49,870 nucleotides of DNA, taken from JAUILA01 sp964563925 (GTDB lineage: Bacteria > Bacteroidota > Bacteroidia > Cytophagales > Cyclobacteriaceae). The translations under genes and the position numbers were made by a program. Under the pieces are notes generated by a model that was not told where the DNA came from, made no database searches, and was given only the letters and a program-made list of their open reading frames with translations. The stretch is from the NCBI GenBank assembly GCA_964563925.1, contig CAZLZD010000031.1, forward strand, positions 1-49,870. The letters run 5' to 3'. Shown piece by piece: positions 8,399 to 16,980 of this stretch (position 1 is the first letter of the stretch; each line of letters opens with the position of its first letter).

Positions 8399-9688
8399 AT
8401 GAAGTACACACCGCTTTCAAAAGAATTTCACTCCAGGAACCGTAAAAATTATGCTTCCCGGCTGAAACCAGGTTCTATTGCCGTTTTTAATTCTAATGAT
8501 ATTCTGCCTACGAATGCCGACGGTACCTTGCCCCTGAGGCAGAATAATGACCTGCTTTTCCTCAGCGGGATTGACCAGGAAGAATCCATTTTGGTCATCA
8601 TGCCTGATTTTTATGATAAGAAATACCGGGAGGTCCTGTTTTTACGGGAAACTAACGAACATATCGCCATCTGGGAAGGTCATAAATTCACCAAGGAGGA
8701 TGCACGGAATATATCCGGCATTCAAACCGTGTTGTGGCTCAGTGATTTTGCCAATGTGTTTAATACCCTGATGGCCGAAGCAGAACATGTGTATCTGAAC
8801 AGCAATGAGCATATCCGTGCGGAAGTAGTGGTGGAAACCCGGGATGCCAGGTTCCTGGACTGGTGCCGGAAAAAGTACCCCCTTCATCATTATGAGCGTT
8901 CCGCACCCATCATGCATGACCTGCGCTCGGTGAAGTCTTCTGAAGAGATAGCACAAATGCAAAAGGCCTGTGATATCACCGAAAAAGGATTCCGTCGAAT
9001 TCTCTCTTTTGTCAAACCGGGCGTGTGGGAATATGAAATTGAAGCGGAATATGCTCATGAATTCCTGAAAAATCGTTCGCGGGGGTTTGCGTACACTCCG
9101 ATCATTGCCTCAGGCCGGAACGCATGCGTGCTGCATTATATTGAGAACAGCCGGGAATGCAGGGATGGGGATGTATTGCTGATGGATGTAGGCGCCGAAT
9201 ACGGGAATTACAATGCCGACATGACCCGGTCGATCCCTGTAAGCGGAAAGTTTACCGACCGTCAGCGGCAAGTGTATGACGCGGTGCTGAGGGTAATGCG
9301 GGAGGCTATGGGTATGCTCCGGCCGGGCAACGTCATTCCCGAATATCACAAGGAAGTGGGTAAAGTGATGGAATCCGAGTTGCTCGGACTGGGTCTGCTT
9401 GACAAGACAGACGTGAAGAATCAGCATCCGGACAAGCCGGCCTATAAGAAATATTTCATGCATGGAACGTCTCATCATATTGGCCTCGACGTTCATGATG
9501 TGCCGAATATCTATCAAAAAATGAAAGAGGGTATGGTATTTACCGTGGAGCCTGGTATATACATCCTTGAAGAAAATCTGGGTATAAGGCTGGAAAATAA
9601 TGTGGTTATCCGGGAGAATGGGCTTGATGACCTCATGAAGAATATTCCGCTGGAGGCAGACGAGATTGAAACGTTAATGAACCAATAG
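8399..9688 (+). CDS. Xaa-Pro aminopeptidase (aminopeptidase P family, M24B)
   Basis: 429 residues. The N-terminal about 170 residues match the aminopeptidase P N-domain (FHSRNRKNYASRLKPGSIAVF). The C-terminal pita-bread domain carries the five-residue dinuclear metal site: Asp in LLMDVGAEYGNYNADMTRS (both Asp), His in HGTSHHIGLDVHD, Glu in VFTVEPGIYI and Glu in IRLENNVVI. It removes an N-terminal residue preceding proline. No signal peptide, so cytoplasmic. It is divergent from the subtilase with 31 nt between the starts, too short for well-separated promoters; no TAnnTTTG is seen there. Confidence 0.93.
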   Translation: MKYTPLSKEFHSRNRKNYASRLKPGSIAVFNSNDILPTNADGTLPLRQNNDLLFLSGIDQEESILVIMPDFYDKKYREVLFLRETNEHIAIWEGHKFTKEDARNISGIQTVLWLSDFANVFNTLMAEAEHVYLNSNEHIRAEVVVETRDARFLDWCRKKYPLHHYERSAPIMHDLRSVKSSEEIAQMQKACDITEKGFRRILSFVKPGVWEYEIEAEYAHEFLKNRSRGFAYTPIIASGRNACVLHYIENSRECRDGDVLLMDVGAEYGNYNADMTRSIPVSGKFTDRQRQVYDAVLRVMREAMGMLRPGNVIPEYHKEVGKVMESELLGLGLLDKTDVKNQHPDKPAYKKYFMHGTSHHIGLDVHDVPNIYQKMKEGMVFTVEPGIYILEENLGIRLENNVVIRENGLDDLMKNIPLEADEIETLMNQ

Positions 9689-9713
9689 CCGGATATTTCC
9701 CCGAATCCGGGTA

Positions 9714-9908
9714 TTATTGGCCCCGGCCCCCAAAGCGCGCCGGTGGTTTCACTTCTTGCCTGCTGCTTCTTTTGGTGGATGGGAATATACGCCGGACAAG
9801 TATTCCCAGATTCTCCTTATCTTTCAAATACTTCTCTTTTTGCACATAACGCGTAATTATGAAGAGGAATATGGCAAAGTAGAGAAAGGTTAGGCTGATA
9901 ACAAACAT
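9714..9908 (-). CDS. Small single-pass membrane protein, unknown
   Basis: 64 residues: a hydrophobic N-terminal helix (MFVISLTFLYFAIFLFIITR) followed by a basic, Pro/Gly-ending cytoplasmic-type tail (about 40 residues, RRIFPSTKRSSR). I do not recognise a family. It fills an otherwise empty 268-nt gap between two plus-strand genes, has an ATG and a stop, and obeys the positive-inside pattern. No clear promoter or ribosome binding site supports it. Confidence 0.45.
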   Translation of the reverse strand: MFVISLTFLYFAIFLFIITRYVQKEKYLKDKENLGILVRRIFPSTKRSSRQEVKPPARFGGRGQ

Positions 9909-9956
9909 AGTTTTGTGTTAAGGTTACTGTGTGTATACTAATCCAAATTAAGTGCC

Positions 9957-10379
9957 ATGAATGATATGTATGATTCAGAAGAAGCACCCGAACCGGTAGG
10001 TGCGTATCCTCATGCCCGCCGGGTTGGTGACCTGCTATTTCTTTCCGGAATAGGCCCGCGCCGAAAAGGGTCACAGGAAATTCCAGGGGTCGAGCTCGAT
10101 TCCACCGGCAAAATCCTGCGTTATGATATCGAAGCTCAGTGTCATTCCGTGTTTTCAAATGTAAAGGCCGTCCTTGAGTCTGCCGGGGCCGGATGGGATG
10201 ATTTGGTGGATATAACCGTATTTCTGACAAATATGAAGGATGATTTCCCGGCATTTAACCGTATTTATGCCGAATATTTTACAGACAACCGTCCCTGCCG
10301 TACCACCGTTGAAGTCAATGCGTTACCTACCCCGATTGCGATCGAACTTAAATGCATTGCCGCTTTCAGAAAGCATTAG
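9957..10379 (+). CDS. RidA (YjgF/YER057c) family protein, 2-aminomuconate deaminase-like
   Basis: 140 residues. The start APEPVGAYPHARRVGDLLFLSGIGPR and the end CRTTVEVNALPTPIAIELKCIA match the RidA trimer fold; the conserved substrate-carboxylate Arg lies in RPCRTTVEV. The PxGxYPHxRRxGDxLFLSG pattern looks closer to 2-aminomuconate deaminases of tryptophan/kynurenine breakdown than to canonical RidA, which starts differently. No other kynurenine-pathway gene is in this window, so the substrate is uncertain. Canonical RidA hydrolyses reactive enamine/imine intermediates. ATG at 9957; a second in-frame ATG 6 nt downstream is also possible. Confidence 0.85.
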   Translation: MNDMYDSEEAPEPVGAYPHARRVGDLLFLSGIGPRRKGSQEIPGVELDSTGKILRYDIEAQCHSVFSNVKAVLESAGAGWDDLVDITVFLTNMKDDFPAFNRIYAEYFTDNRPCRTTVEVNALPTPIAIELKCIAAFRKH

Positions 10380-10401
10380 GTTTTTTTTGTAACTTCCCTG
10401 C

Positions 10402-13400
10402 ATGCGTGTTTCTGCTTTGACTGCGGCTTTTATCCTCATGCTAAGTATGGGGCCGACACTGACCGCCCAGGATATCGTATTTCTCAGTGGTTCACCTGCA
10501 GCTATGGAGGAATCACTTATTCCAGGGCTTGACAGCGCACTTCAGAACTCGGAACTTGTGGTGGTGCTGGGGGATTTTCTGGATCGCAGGACACGCAGGA
10601 GGTATGCCGATAACCAACCGGTGCGGGCCCTGAACCTGCTGCGTAATTTTTCCGGAAATGTTTTTTGGGTGCCAGGCAAAACGGAATGGGGGGCTATCCG
10701 GGGCAATGCAGCGGATAATCTGTCTTTTCTAAGCGGAGAATTGTCCGAAATTGACAGTACCTGGAAGCTGGTTCCGGGTTCCGGGTGCCCTGGCCCGGTT
10801 GCCATCGAGGTAAGCCCTGACCTGACCCTCATCCTGGTGAACACAAACTGGTGGTTGCATGAAGGCGAAAAACCTTCAGCGGCTGAATGTGGCCTTGGGG
10901 ATGAATCCGGTTTTTTTGTGGAACTGGAGGAACTTATAGATCAATACGCAAATACCAAGACACTTATTACAGGCTACCATCCACTGGCTTCCGCAGGACC
11001 ACATGGCGGAAAATTCAGTCCGACTGCCCATCTCCTTCCACCGGTCGCAGGCTCCATGTATGTGCTGTATCGTAAAATCGTGGGAGGCCGCCACGACCTC
11101 ACCAATTACTTTTATGAACAGATGCGCGAGGACCTCACCGCGGTACTCAGGAAATATCCTGATGTCACCTATATTTCTGCGCTGGAACCCTCGTTTCAAT
11201 ACCTGAAGGAACCGGCCGCCGAACAGGTCATTGTCGGCAATATTGCCAGATCAGCCTATACGGCTAACGATGTGAACGGAGCCGTACTGAGTGCTTCGGG
11301 GTTTCTTTATTATTCCCATACAACGGATCGCGATATCGCCACCTTTATTAATGAAAGCCAGCCGGTAGAAGTCTCACTTACCCAAAACCTGCTGCCCGCA
11401 CCTCCCATCGAAGTCACCGACGAAACCTTCCCCGATACCATTACTGCCCGTGCCACGCTTAAATTGCGGAAATCGGGAGACCGCCCGGGTTTGTTGGGGA
11501 ATAATTACCGGGGAGAATGGGAAGCAGAAATACCGGGCGTACCGGTTTTCGACATTGATTCAGAAAAAGGGGGACTGAAAATTGTGAAGCAGGGAGGAGG
11601 GATGCAGACCCGGTCGCTGCGCCTGGAAGCTGGGGACGAAAAGCAATATGTGCTCAGGTCGATTGAAAAATACCCTGAGAAAGCGGTTCCACCGGCATTA
11701 CGGAACACACTCGCGGCCGACTTGGTGGCCGACCAGATCTCAGCTTCCCATCCCTATGCCGCCTTTGTGATACCGGGACTGGCGGATGCAGCCGGGGTTT
11801 ACCATACCAACCCGAAGCTGGTTTACCTGCCCGATGATCCCCGGTTGGGGAAGTACAGGAAGGACTTCGGGGGCGGACTGTACCTGTTTGAAGAACGCCC
11901 CGATGACGACTGGCGCGACCAGGATAGTTTTGGCAATTCCAAAAGCATCATGAGCACCTCTGATGTGATTGAAAAGTTGCAGAATGACGGGGATCATTTC
12001 ATCGATCAGGAACAAACGGTTCGATCCAGGCTTTTTGATATCTGGATCGGTGACTGGGACCGGCATGATGACCAGTGGCGGTGGGCCCGGTACAAACCGG
12101 ACAATGAAAATGATATTAAATATTACAAACCCATTCCGCGCGACCGGGACCAGGCATTTTTCTGGTCTGACGGTTCATTGCTTCGACTTACCTCACGCCG
12201 CTGGGGCCAGCCTAAATTCCAGGGTTTTAACGGGGAGATAAGGGATGTGGGCGGATTGGAGTTTAACGCCCGTCATTTCGACCGGACGTTTCTTACAGAA
12301 GCAGATCGAGCGCTATGGATCCAAACAGCAGCCGACCTGAAGGAAAGACTCACCGACGAGGTGATCGCATCAGCTATTCGTCAGTTTCCACCGGAAATTT
12401 ATGCATTACACGGGGAGGAAATCGAAAACAAACTCAGGAAACGAAGGGACGACCTTGTAAAATATGCCGAAGAATACTACCGCTTCCTGTCCGACGTGGT
12501 CACCATTACCGCCAGTGATAAAGAAGACCTGGTGGAAGTGAACCGAAGGGAAGACGGTACAGTGGAGGTAAGTATCTGGAGAATTAAAGGTAAATCGGGG
12601 GAAAAGAAGTACCGGTACTACCACCGGACCTTCTTTCCCGAAGAAACCAGGGAGATCCGCATCTTTGCCTTTGGTGATGATGATATTGTAAGGGTGGGCG
12701 GGGAAAGCAGTAACGGGCCATTACTCCGCATCATTGGCGGTAAAGGAGATGATGAGATCCGGGACAGCAGCCGGGTCCAAGGATTACGAAAGAAAACCGT
12801 GGTATACGATAATCCCGGTACTGAAATCCATGAAGCGGGTGAAGTAAAAAGCCGCTTGTCTGCCAAGGAACAGATCAACCGGTATGACCGGTACTGGTAC
12901 CAGTTTAATACAACCATGCCCCTTGTGACCGGAGGGTTTAATCCCGATGACGGGGTTTTTGTTGGCGGTGGATTTGTCACAACACGTCATGGATTCCGCA
13001 AAGAACCTTACAAAGTACGGCATCGTGTGGTTGCTTCAATAGCGCCTCGTTCCGGTTCATACATACTGAATTATTCCGGGCATTTTACCGGTGTTGCCGG
13101 GGCCTGGGATCTTAAACTGGAGGGATTGATTGCCGAGCCCAGTTATGCAGACTTCTTCTATGGCATGGGAAATAAAACCAATTTCAATGAAGAACTGCAG
13201 GATGATGACAGGCAATTTTACCGTGTTCATTACGGCCAATGGATTTTGGCTCCCTTGCTGAGTCGCTCAAGCAATAACGGGCAACATACCGTGGAATTCG
13301 GGCCGACATTCCGTTCTATTGAAATTGAGGAAGATGACAACGAAGACGGGGACCGGTTTATCAGCCTCTATGCTGACTATGTGGGAAGGGGTGATGAATC

Positions 13401-14016
13401 GGAGATTCCATTGCTGGAAACCACGCGCAACTACGCCGGGATGCGGGCCTTGTATCAGCTTGACCTGCGGGATAATGAATTCTTTCCCAAGGAAGGGCTC
13501 TACCTGGACCTGGAGCTGGCGGCAGTGCGGCAGATTGGTGATGAGAAAAATCAATTTCAGCGGATACGGTCTTCGCTTTCTGCCTACTTCACTTTTGGGG
13601 GTGCCTTGAGAACCACGATTGCCGGCCGGGCAGGAGGACAAGCTAATTTCGGAACCTATGAATTTTACCAGGCTGCCCGCCTGGGAGGCACCATGAATTT
13701 AAGAGGGTATCGGAAATTCCGGTTTACCGGCCGGCAGGCCTTTTATACCAACCTTGAACTCCGCACGAAACTATTGAAATTTGATTCGTTCCTTTTTCCC
13801 GCGGAAGTTGGATTGCTGGCCTTTCATGATCTGGGACGTGTCTGGACCGAGCGTGCCGACGAACCCGTTATAAATCCGGATAAAGCCGTATGGCATCGCG
13901 GAATGGGGGCAGGTATCTGGATCGCCCCCCTGTCTCAGCTTGTGTTAAGTGTGGATTACGGAGTTTCAAATGATGATGAAAAAGCGCTGTTTGTACGCTT
14001 TGGGTTCATGTTCTGA
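10402..14016 (+). CDS. Outer-membrane fusion: degenerate metallophosphoesterase + kinase-like middle + BamA/TamA-type barrel
   Basis: 1204 residues with a signal peptide (MRVSALTAAFILMLSMGPTLTAQ). Residues about 24-290 have the layout of a calcineurin-like phosphoesterase: LGDFLD (57-61), VNTNWWLH (147-153), TGYHPLASAGPHGG (190-203). Most metal motifs are broken: LSGS at 28-31 replaces a GDxG/DxH type motif, GKTE at 92-95 replaces GNHD, and SALEPS at 259-264 replaces a GHEH motif. Residues about 350-700 include SLRLEAGDEKQYVLRSIEK, then IGDWDRHDDQW (549-559) and PRDRDQAF (579-586), which resemble the catalytic and metal-binding Asp motifs of atypical kinases (inference). From about residue 830 to the C-terminal GFMF the sequence is an outer-membrane beta-barrel ending in Phe, with the surface-antigen-like DNEFFPKEGLYLDLEL and GGTMNLRGYRKFRFTGR. 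It meets iscA head-on with no spacing. Confidence 0.85.
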   Translation: MRVSALTAAFILMLSMGPTLTAQDIVFLSGSPAAMEESLIPGLDSALQNSELVVVLGDFLDRRTRRRYADNQPVRALNLLRNFSGNVFWVPGKTEWGAIRGNAADNLSFLSGELSEIDSTWKLVPGSGCPGPVAIEVSPDLTLILVNTNWWLHEGEKPSAAECGLGDESGFFVELEELIDQYANTKTLITGYHPLASAGPHGGKFSPTAHLLPPVAGSMYVLYRKIVGGRHDLTNYFYEQMREDLTAVLRKYPDVTYISALEPSFQYLKEPAAEQVIVGNIARSAYTANDVNGAVLSASGFLYYSHTTDRDIATFINESQPVEVSLTQNLLPAPPIEVTDETFPDTITARATLKLRKSGDRPGLLGNNYRGEWEAEIPGVPVFDIDSEKGGLKIVKQGGGMQTRSLRLEAGDEKQYVLRSIEKYPEKAVPPALRNTLAADLVADQISASHPYAAFVIPGLADAAGVYHTNPKLVYLPDDPRLGKYRKDFGGGLYLFEERPDDDWRDQDSFGNSKSIMSTSDVIEKLQNDGDHFIDQEQTVRSRLFDIWIGDWDRHDDQWRWARYKPDNENDIKYYKPIPRDRDQAFFWSDGSLLRLTSRRWGQPKFQGFNGEIRDVGGLEFNARHFDRTFLTEADRALWIQTAADLKERLTDEVIASAIRQFPPEIYALHGEEIENKLRKRRDDLVKYAEEYYRFLSDVVTITASDKEDLVEVNRREDGTVEVSIWRIKGKSGEKKYRYYHRTFFPEETREIRIFAFGDDDIVRVGGESSNGPLLRIIGGKGDDEIRDSSRVQGLRKKTVVYDNPGTEIHEAGEVKSRLSAKEQINRYDRYWYQFNTTMPLVTGGFNPDDGVFVGGGFVTTRHGFRKEPYKVRHRVVASIAPRSGSYILNYSGHFTGVAGAWDLKLEGLIAEPSYADFFYGMGNKTNFNEELQDDDRQFYRVHYGQWILAPLLSRSSNNGQHTVEFGPTFRSIEIEEDDNEDGDRFISLYADYVGRGDESEIPLLETTRNYAGMRALYQLDLRDNEFFPKEGLYLDLELAAVRQIGDEKNQFQRIRSSLSAYFTFGGALRTTIAGRAGGQANFGTYEFYQAARLGGTMNLRGYRKFRFTGRQAFYTNLELRTKLLKFDSFLFPAEVGLLAFHDLGRVWTERADEPVINPDKAVWHRGMGAGIWIAPLSQLVLSVDYGVSNDDEKALFVRFGFMF

Positions 14017-14343
14017 TCAGACCGCAAATGATTCGCCACAGCCACAGGTTCGGGATGCGTTGGGATTGATGAACTGAAATCCTTTTCCATTCAGTCCGTC
14101 AGAAAAATCAAGCGTGGTGCCAAGCAGGTAAAGAAGACTCCTTTTATCAACCAGGATTTTCACATTCTTATCTTCAAAAATCTCATCAGAGTCCTGAACA
14201 GCCTCATCGAAGGTTAGCTGGTACATAAGTCCTGAACATCCTCCTCCCTGTACTGATACACGGAGATTATGCTCCTCGGATTTACCTTCTTCTTTCCGAA
14301 GCTGGACAATTCGCTGTTTTGCTTTATCAGTAATCGTTACCAT
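14017..14343 (-). CDS. A-type iron-sulfur cluster assembly/carrier protein (IscA/ErpA family)
   Basis: 108 residues with the three cluster-binding cysteines of the HesB/IscA family: one in GGGCSGLMY and the pair in RTCGCGESF at the C-terminus. A-type carriers pass [2Fe-2S] or [4Fe-4S] clusters from the scaffold to apo-proteins. A TTG three codons upstream was discarded in favour of the ATG at 14343 (MVTITDKAKQRI, the usual start). The upstream gene on the same strand ends at 14355, 11 nt before this start. Which of IscA, SufA or ErpA it represents cannot be told without the other genes. Confidence 0.92.
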   Translation of the reverse strand: MVTITDKAKQRIVQLRKEEGKSEEHNLRVSVQGGGCSGLMYQLTFDEAVQDSDEIFEDKNVKILVDKRSLLYLLGTTLDFSDGLNGKGFQFINPNASRTCGCGESFAV

Positions 14344-14354
14344 ATTTTTCAAAG

Positions 14355-14765
14355 TTAAGCAACCGGATTTAAAACAACACTAAAAACTGTGATCTGGTTC
14401 ATATCCCGGCCATAATACAATTTGTCGAGTGCGTCGTACATATTGCTCGCGCGGAAGTAGGAGGTATTAAGCTCCTTTTCACCATTGGCAATCCATTGTA
14501 TGGTATATGAGCTCTCTTTCTCCCGGTAATTCTTCACATAGTCGAGCATCTTTTTGAGCGCATCCACCTTGTCATACCCGTTTACTGTATGAAATAAAAA
14601 TGACTGGTTATGGCGGGGGTTGATCGTGATCAGATCGAGTTTCACCTTGTTCTGTTCGGCAGTACTGTACTCGAAGATCAGTGCATTGCTCCTCAGTCCA
14701 AGATAGGTTTTGATTTCCTTCTGGATTCTTGCCGCTTCGACATGCTGATCATTTTTTATGTCCAT
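14355..14765 (-). CDS. Conserved hypothetical protein, co-transcribed with the A-type Fe-S carrier
   Basis: 136 residues, soluble, with no signal peptide and no cysteine. I do not recognise a named domain. Mixed alpha/beta composition: an N-terminal helix with a Gln/Glu-rich turn (HVEAARIQKEIKTYLGLR), beta strands (SNALIFEYSTAEQNKVKLDL) and a C-terminal stretch SMYDALDKLYYGRDMNQ-like (here NMYDALDKLYYGRDMNQ) before a hydrophobic last strand. It lies 11 nt upstream of the A-type carrier, so they probably form one transcript; a link to Fe-S metabolism is only guilt by association. Confidence 0.75.
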   Translation of the reverse strand: MDIKNDQHVEAARIQKEIKTYLGLRSNALIFEYSTAEQNKVKLDLITINPRHNQSFLFHTVNGYDKVDALKKMLDYVKNYREKESSYTIQWIANGEKELNTSYFRASNMYDALDKLYYGRDMNQITVFSVVLNPVA

Positions 14766-14832
14766 GGGAATGGATGATTAATTTTGCATAAAAACTTTCC
14801 AACAACGGAAAAAGTTTCAACTTTGGTTTCAG

Positions 14833-14840
14833 CAAAGGTA
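14833..14840 (-). promoter_or_regulatory. Possible promoter -7 element for the 14765-14017 gene pair
   Basis: Minus-strand TACCTTTG matches TAnnTTTG, about 68 nt before the ATG at 14765. The matching -33 box is not clear. Confidence 0.35.
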
Positions 14841-14865
14841 GCTATTATCCTGTAAACGTACAGAC

Positions 14866-15276
14866 ATGAAAAAAATTGAACATATCGGGATTGCGGTAAA
14901 AGACACCACCACCTCGGTCGACTTATTCTCAAGGTTGTTAAATCAAAAACCCTACAAAACAGAAGAGGTGGAATCTGAAGGTGTTAAGACCACATTTTTT
15001 CAGCTTGGAGAATCTAAAATTGAACTACTTGAAGCGGTGACGGCAGATTCTCCCATTGCCAGGTTCATCGAAAAAAAAGGGGAGGGAATCCATCACATTG
15101 CCTTTGACGTGGAGGATATCCATGCTGAAATGGAGCGCATGCAAAAGGAGGGATTCCGGCTGCTGCAGGATCAGCCCAAACGAGGTGCCGATAATAAGCT
15201 AATATGTTTTCTGCACCCTAAATCCACCAACGGGGTGCTGGTGGAGCTGTGTCAGGAGATCAGTTCCAGCGTTTGA
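14866..15276 (+). CDS. mce: Methylmalonyl-CoA epimerase
   Basis: 136 residues of the vicinal-oxygen-chelate fold made of two beta-alpha-beta-beta-beta modules. Metal ligands are visible: His in KIEHIGIAV, His in EGIHHIAFDV and Glu in LVELCQE near the end. The segment PKRGADNKLICFLHPKSTNGVLVEL is the family signature. It interconverts (2R)- and (2S)-methylmalonyl-CoA for propionate/succinyl-CoA exchange, usually with methylmalonyl-CoA mutase, which is not in this window. The 3' end overlaps the convergent small lipoprotein gene by 17 bp. Confidence 0.93.
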   Translation: MKKIEHIGIAVKDTTTSVDLFSRLLNQKPYKTEEVESEGVKTTFFQLGESKIELLEAVTADSPIARFIEKKGEGIHHIAFDVEDIHAEMERMQKEGFRLLQDQPKRGADNKLICFLHPKSTNGVLVELCQEISSSV

Positions 15277-15427
15277 AATTAGGCTTCTTACGGTCATACT
15301 GGATATCGTTGTAGTATTTAAGCTTTCGCTTTCCTTCGGCCGTTTTATATTGTGGCTTCGGGCCGCATGACATCAGTATAGCTCCTATTAACAAGGTAAA
15401 ACTTCCCAGAATTAGCAATCTTCTCAT
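15260..15427 (-). CDS. Tiny lipoprotein
   Basis: 55 residues: MRRLLILGSFTLLIGAILMSCGPKP, a type II signal peptide with Cys after Leu-Met-Ser, then a short charged tail (KLKYYNDIQYDRKKPNFKRWN). The frame stays open upstream to 15514, but only the ATG at 15427 puts the hydrophobic core at the N-terminus. Its last 17 bp lie over the convergent mce gene. The mature part is only about 34 residues, like other very small Bacteroidota lipoproteins of unknown role. Confidence 0.65.
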   Translation of the reverse strand: MRRLLILGSFTLLIGAILMSCGPKPQYKTAEGKRKLKYYNDIQYDRKKPNFKRWN

Positions 15428-15524
15428 AACTTTGTCCCGTATAATTCTACCGTAGATGCCTTCGGCATAGCGCATGTAACCCGGTATGTAAGAAATACCG
15501 CCATTATCACCCAATCATTTAGCC

Positions 15525-16562
15525 ATGCAAGAGAAACGCACAGATATTAAGGAACTTGGAGAATTCGGGCTTATCGAACATATCACCCGTTCATTTGCCC
15601 TTCAGCAACCGTCATCCGTGCTGGGAGTGGGCGATGACGCAGCCATTGTGGATAACACCGGCCGACAGACTGTCCTTACATCGGATATGCTCCTTGAAGG
15701 GGTTCATTTTGATCTGGCCTATATGCCCCTCAAGCACCTGGGCTTCAAGGCGGTGGCCGCGAATATATCGGACCTGGCGGCAATGAATGCGCTGCCCGGA
15801 CAGATTCTGGTGAATATCGGGCTCAGCAACCGTTTTTCGGTGGAGGCAGTGGAAGAATTATACAAGGGCATCGAAACAGCCTGCCAGGCCTATAAGGCAG
15901 ACCTTGCCGGCGGGGATACCACCTCATCACGCAGCGGACTGGTCATTTCGGTCACAGCCATCGGATACGGGATACCCGATCAGCTTGTAAGGCGTGCCGG
16001 GGCAAAACCGGGCGACATCCTGTGTGTGACCGGCGACCTTGGTGCAGCGTATGTCGGACTCCAGGTGCTGGAAAGAGAAAAGGAAGTCTTTCTGACCAAC
16101 CCCGGAATGCAGCCTCAATTGTCGGAGTATCAGTATGTGGTGCAGAGACAGCTTCGCCCGGAGGCCCGAATGGACGTGATTCACGAACTCAGGGAACTTG
16201 GCCTGGTACCGACCTCGATGATTGATATCTCGGACGGACTGGCCTCGGAGATAATCCACCTGAGCAGGAATTCCGGGGTGGGGTTCAGGATTTACGAGGA
16301 CAAGCTCCCTGTTGACAAGGAAACGTATGATACAGCCCTGGAATTTAAACTGGATGCCACAACCTGTGCATTAAACGGAGGAGAGGATTACGAACTTCTG
16401 TTTACCATCTCCCAGGAAGATTATGAAAAAGTCAAGGACCATCCGGATATCCATTTTATCGGACAGGCAACTGATCAGCCGGAAGTTACGGACATGGTGA
16501 CCAAAGGAGAGAATGTGGTTGAATTAAAGGCACAGGGCTGGAACCACATGCGGGAAGGTTAG
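15525..16562 (+). CDS. thiL: Thiamine-monophosphate kinase
   Basis: 345 residues of the PurM/ThiL (AIRS) fold. It makes thiamine diphosphate from thiamine monophosphate and ATP. Diagnostic parts are the N-terminal GEFGLIEHI, the ATP/Mg loop VGVGDDAAIVD, TSDMLLEGVHFD, GFKAVAANISDLAAM, LAGGDTTSS, and the C-terminal DISDGLASEIIHLSRNS and NGGEDYELLFTI. Full length for the family. Cytoplasmic. No other thiamine gene and no TPP riboswitch is seen nearby. The stop overlaps that of the convergent 16559-16924 gene. Confidence 0.95.
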   Translation: MQEKRTDIKELGEFGLIEHITRSFALQQPSSVLGVGDDAAIVDNTGRQTVLTSDMLLEGVHFDLAYMPLKHLGFKAVAANISDLAAMNALPGQILVNIGLSNRFSVEAVEELYKGIETACQAYKADLAGGDTTSSRSGLVISVTAIGYGIPDQLVRRAGAKPGDILCVTGDLGAAYVGLQVLEREKEVFLTNPGMQPQLSEYQYVVQRQLRPEARMDVIHELRELGLVPTSMIDISDGLASEIIHLSRNSGVGFRIYEDKLPVDKETYDTALEFKLDATTCALNGGEDYELLFTISQEDYEKVKDHPDIHFIGQATDQPEVTDMVTKGENVVELKAQGWNHMREG

Positions 16563-16924
16563 TTTTCCGGGTAGGGAATATAGAGAAAACGTGTGAAGTC
16601 TGCATCCACGACAAACAGGCAGCAGAATTCATCCGGGTCCTTGTATGAATCGATGAAATCATCCACATTTTCCTGGCTGATTATCTCCCGTTGCACGAAT
16701 TCATCCAGGTAGGAGGCATTGTAATTCCATTTCAGGTCAATATCCTTCCGCCCGAGTAAAAGTTGTCCGATCGGGAGGTCGAATTTTGATATCGCAAAAA
16801 TCGGATGTTCGGAAAAGCCCCTCCGGCGGATCGCGTAGGAGGCCTCTTTTAATGTATCGGCAATCTTCACGAAATCCGAGGAAATCGAACCCAGATATTT
16901 ACCATCAAGTTCAGGATCGTTCAT
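16559..16924 (-). CDS. Conserved hypothetical protein, Bacteroidota type
   Basis: 121 residues, soluble and acidic, with no signal peptide. A helical first half contains FVKIADTLKEASYAIRRRGF; the middle is FAISKFDLPIGQLLLGRK; the end KDPDEFCCLFVVDADFTRFL is strongly patterned, with adjacent cysteines. I recall related uncharacterised proteins in other Bacteroidota but know no function. The frame remains open far upstream, but the ATG at 16924 follows a good TATCTTTG element and avoids translating the repeat patch. The stop overlaps the thiL stop by 3-4 nt. Confidence 0.8.
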   Translation of the reverse strand: MNDPELDGKYLGSISSDFVKIADTLKEASYAIRRRGFSEHPIFAISKFDLPIGQLLLGRKDIDLKWNYNASYLDEFVQREIISQENVDDFIDSYKDPDEFCCLFVVDADFTRFLYIPYPEN

Positions 16925-16940
16925 GCTTTGCGGGTTTTTA

Positions 16941-16948
16941 CAAAGATA
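16941..16948 (-). promoter_or_regulatory. Promoter -7 element for the 121-residue gene
   Basis: Minus-strand TATCTTTG, an exact TAnnTTTG match, about 17 nt before the ATG at 16924. The -33 region is not consensus. Confidence 0.5.
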
Positions 16949-16980
16949 GAAAAACATTCCCGGATCTCTATTTCCGGACC

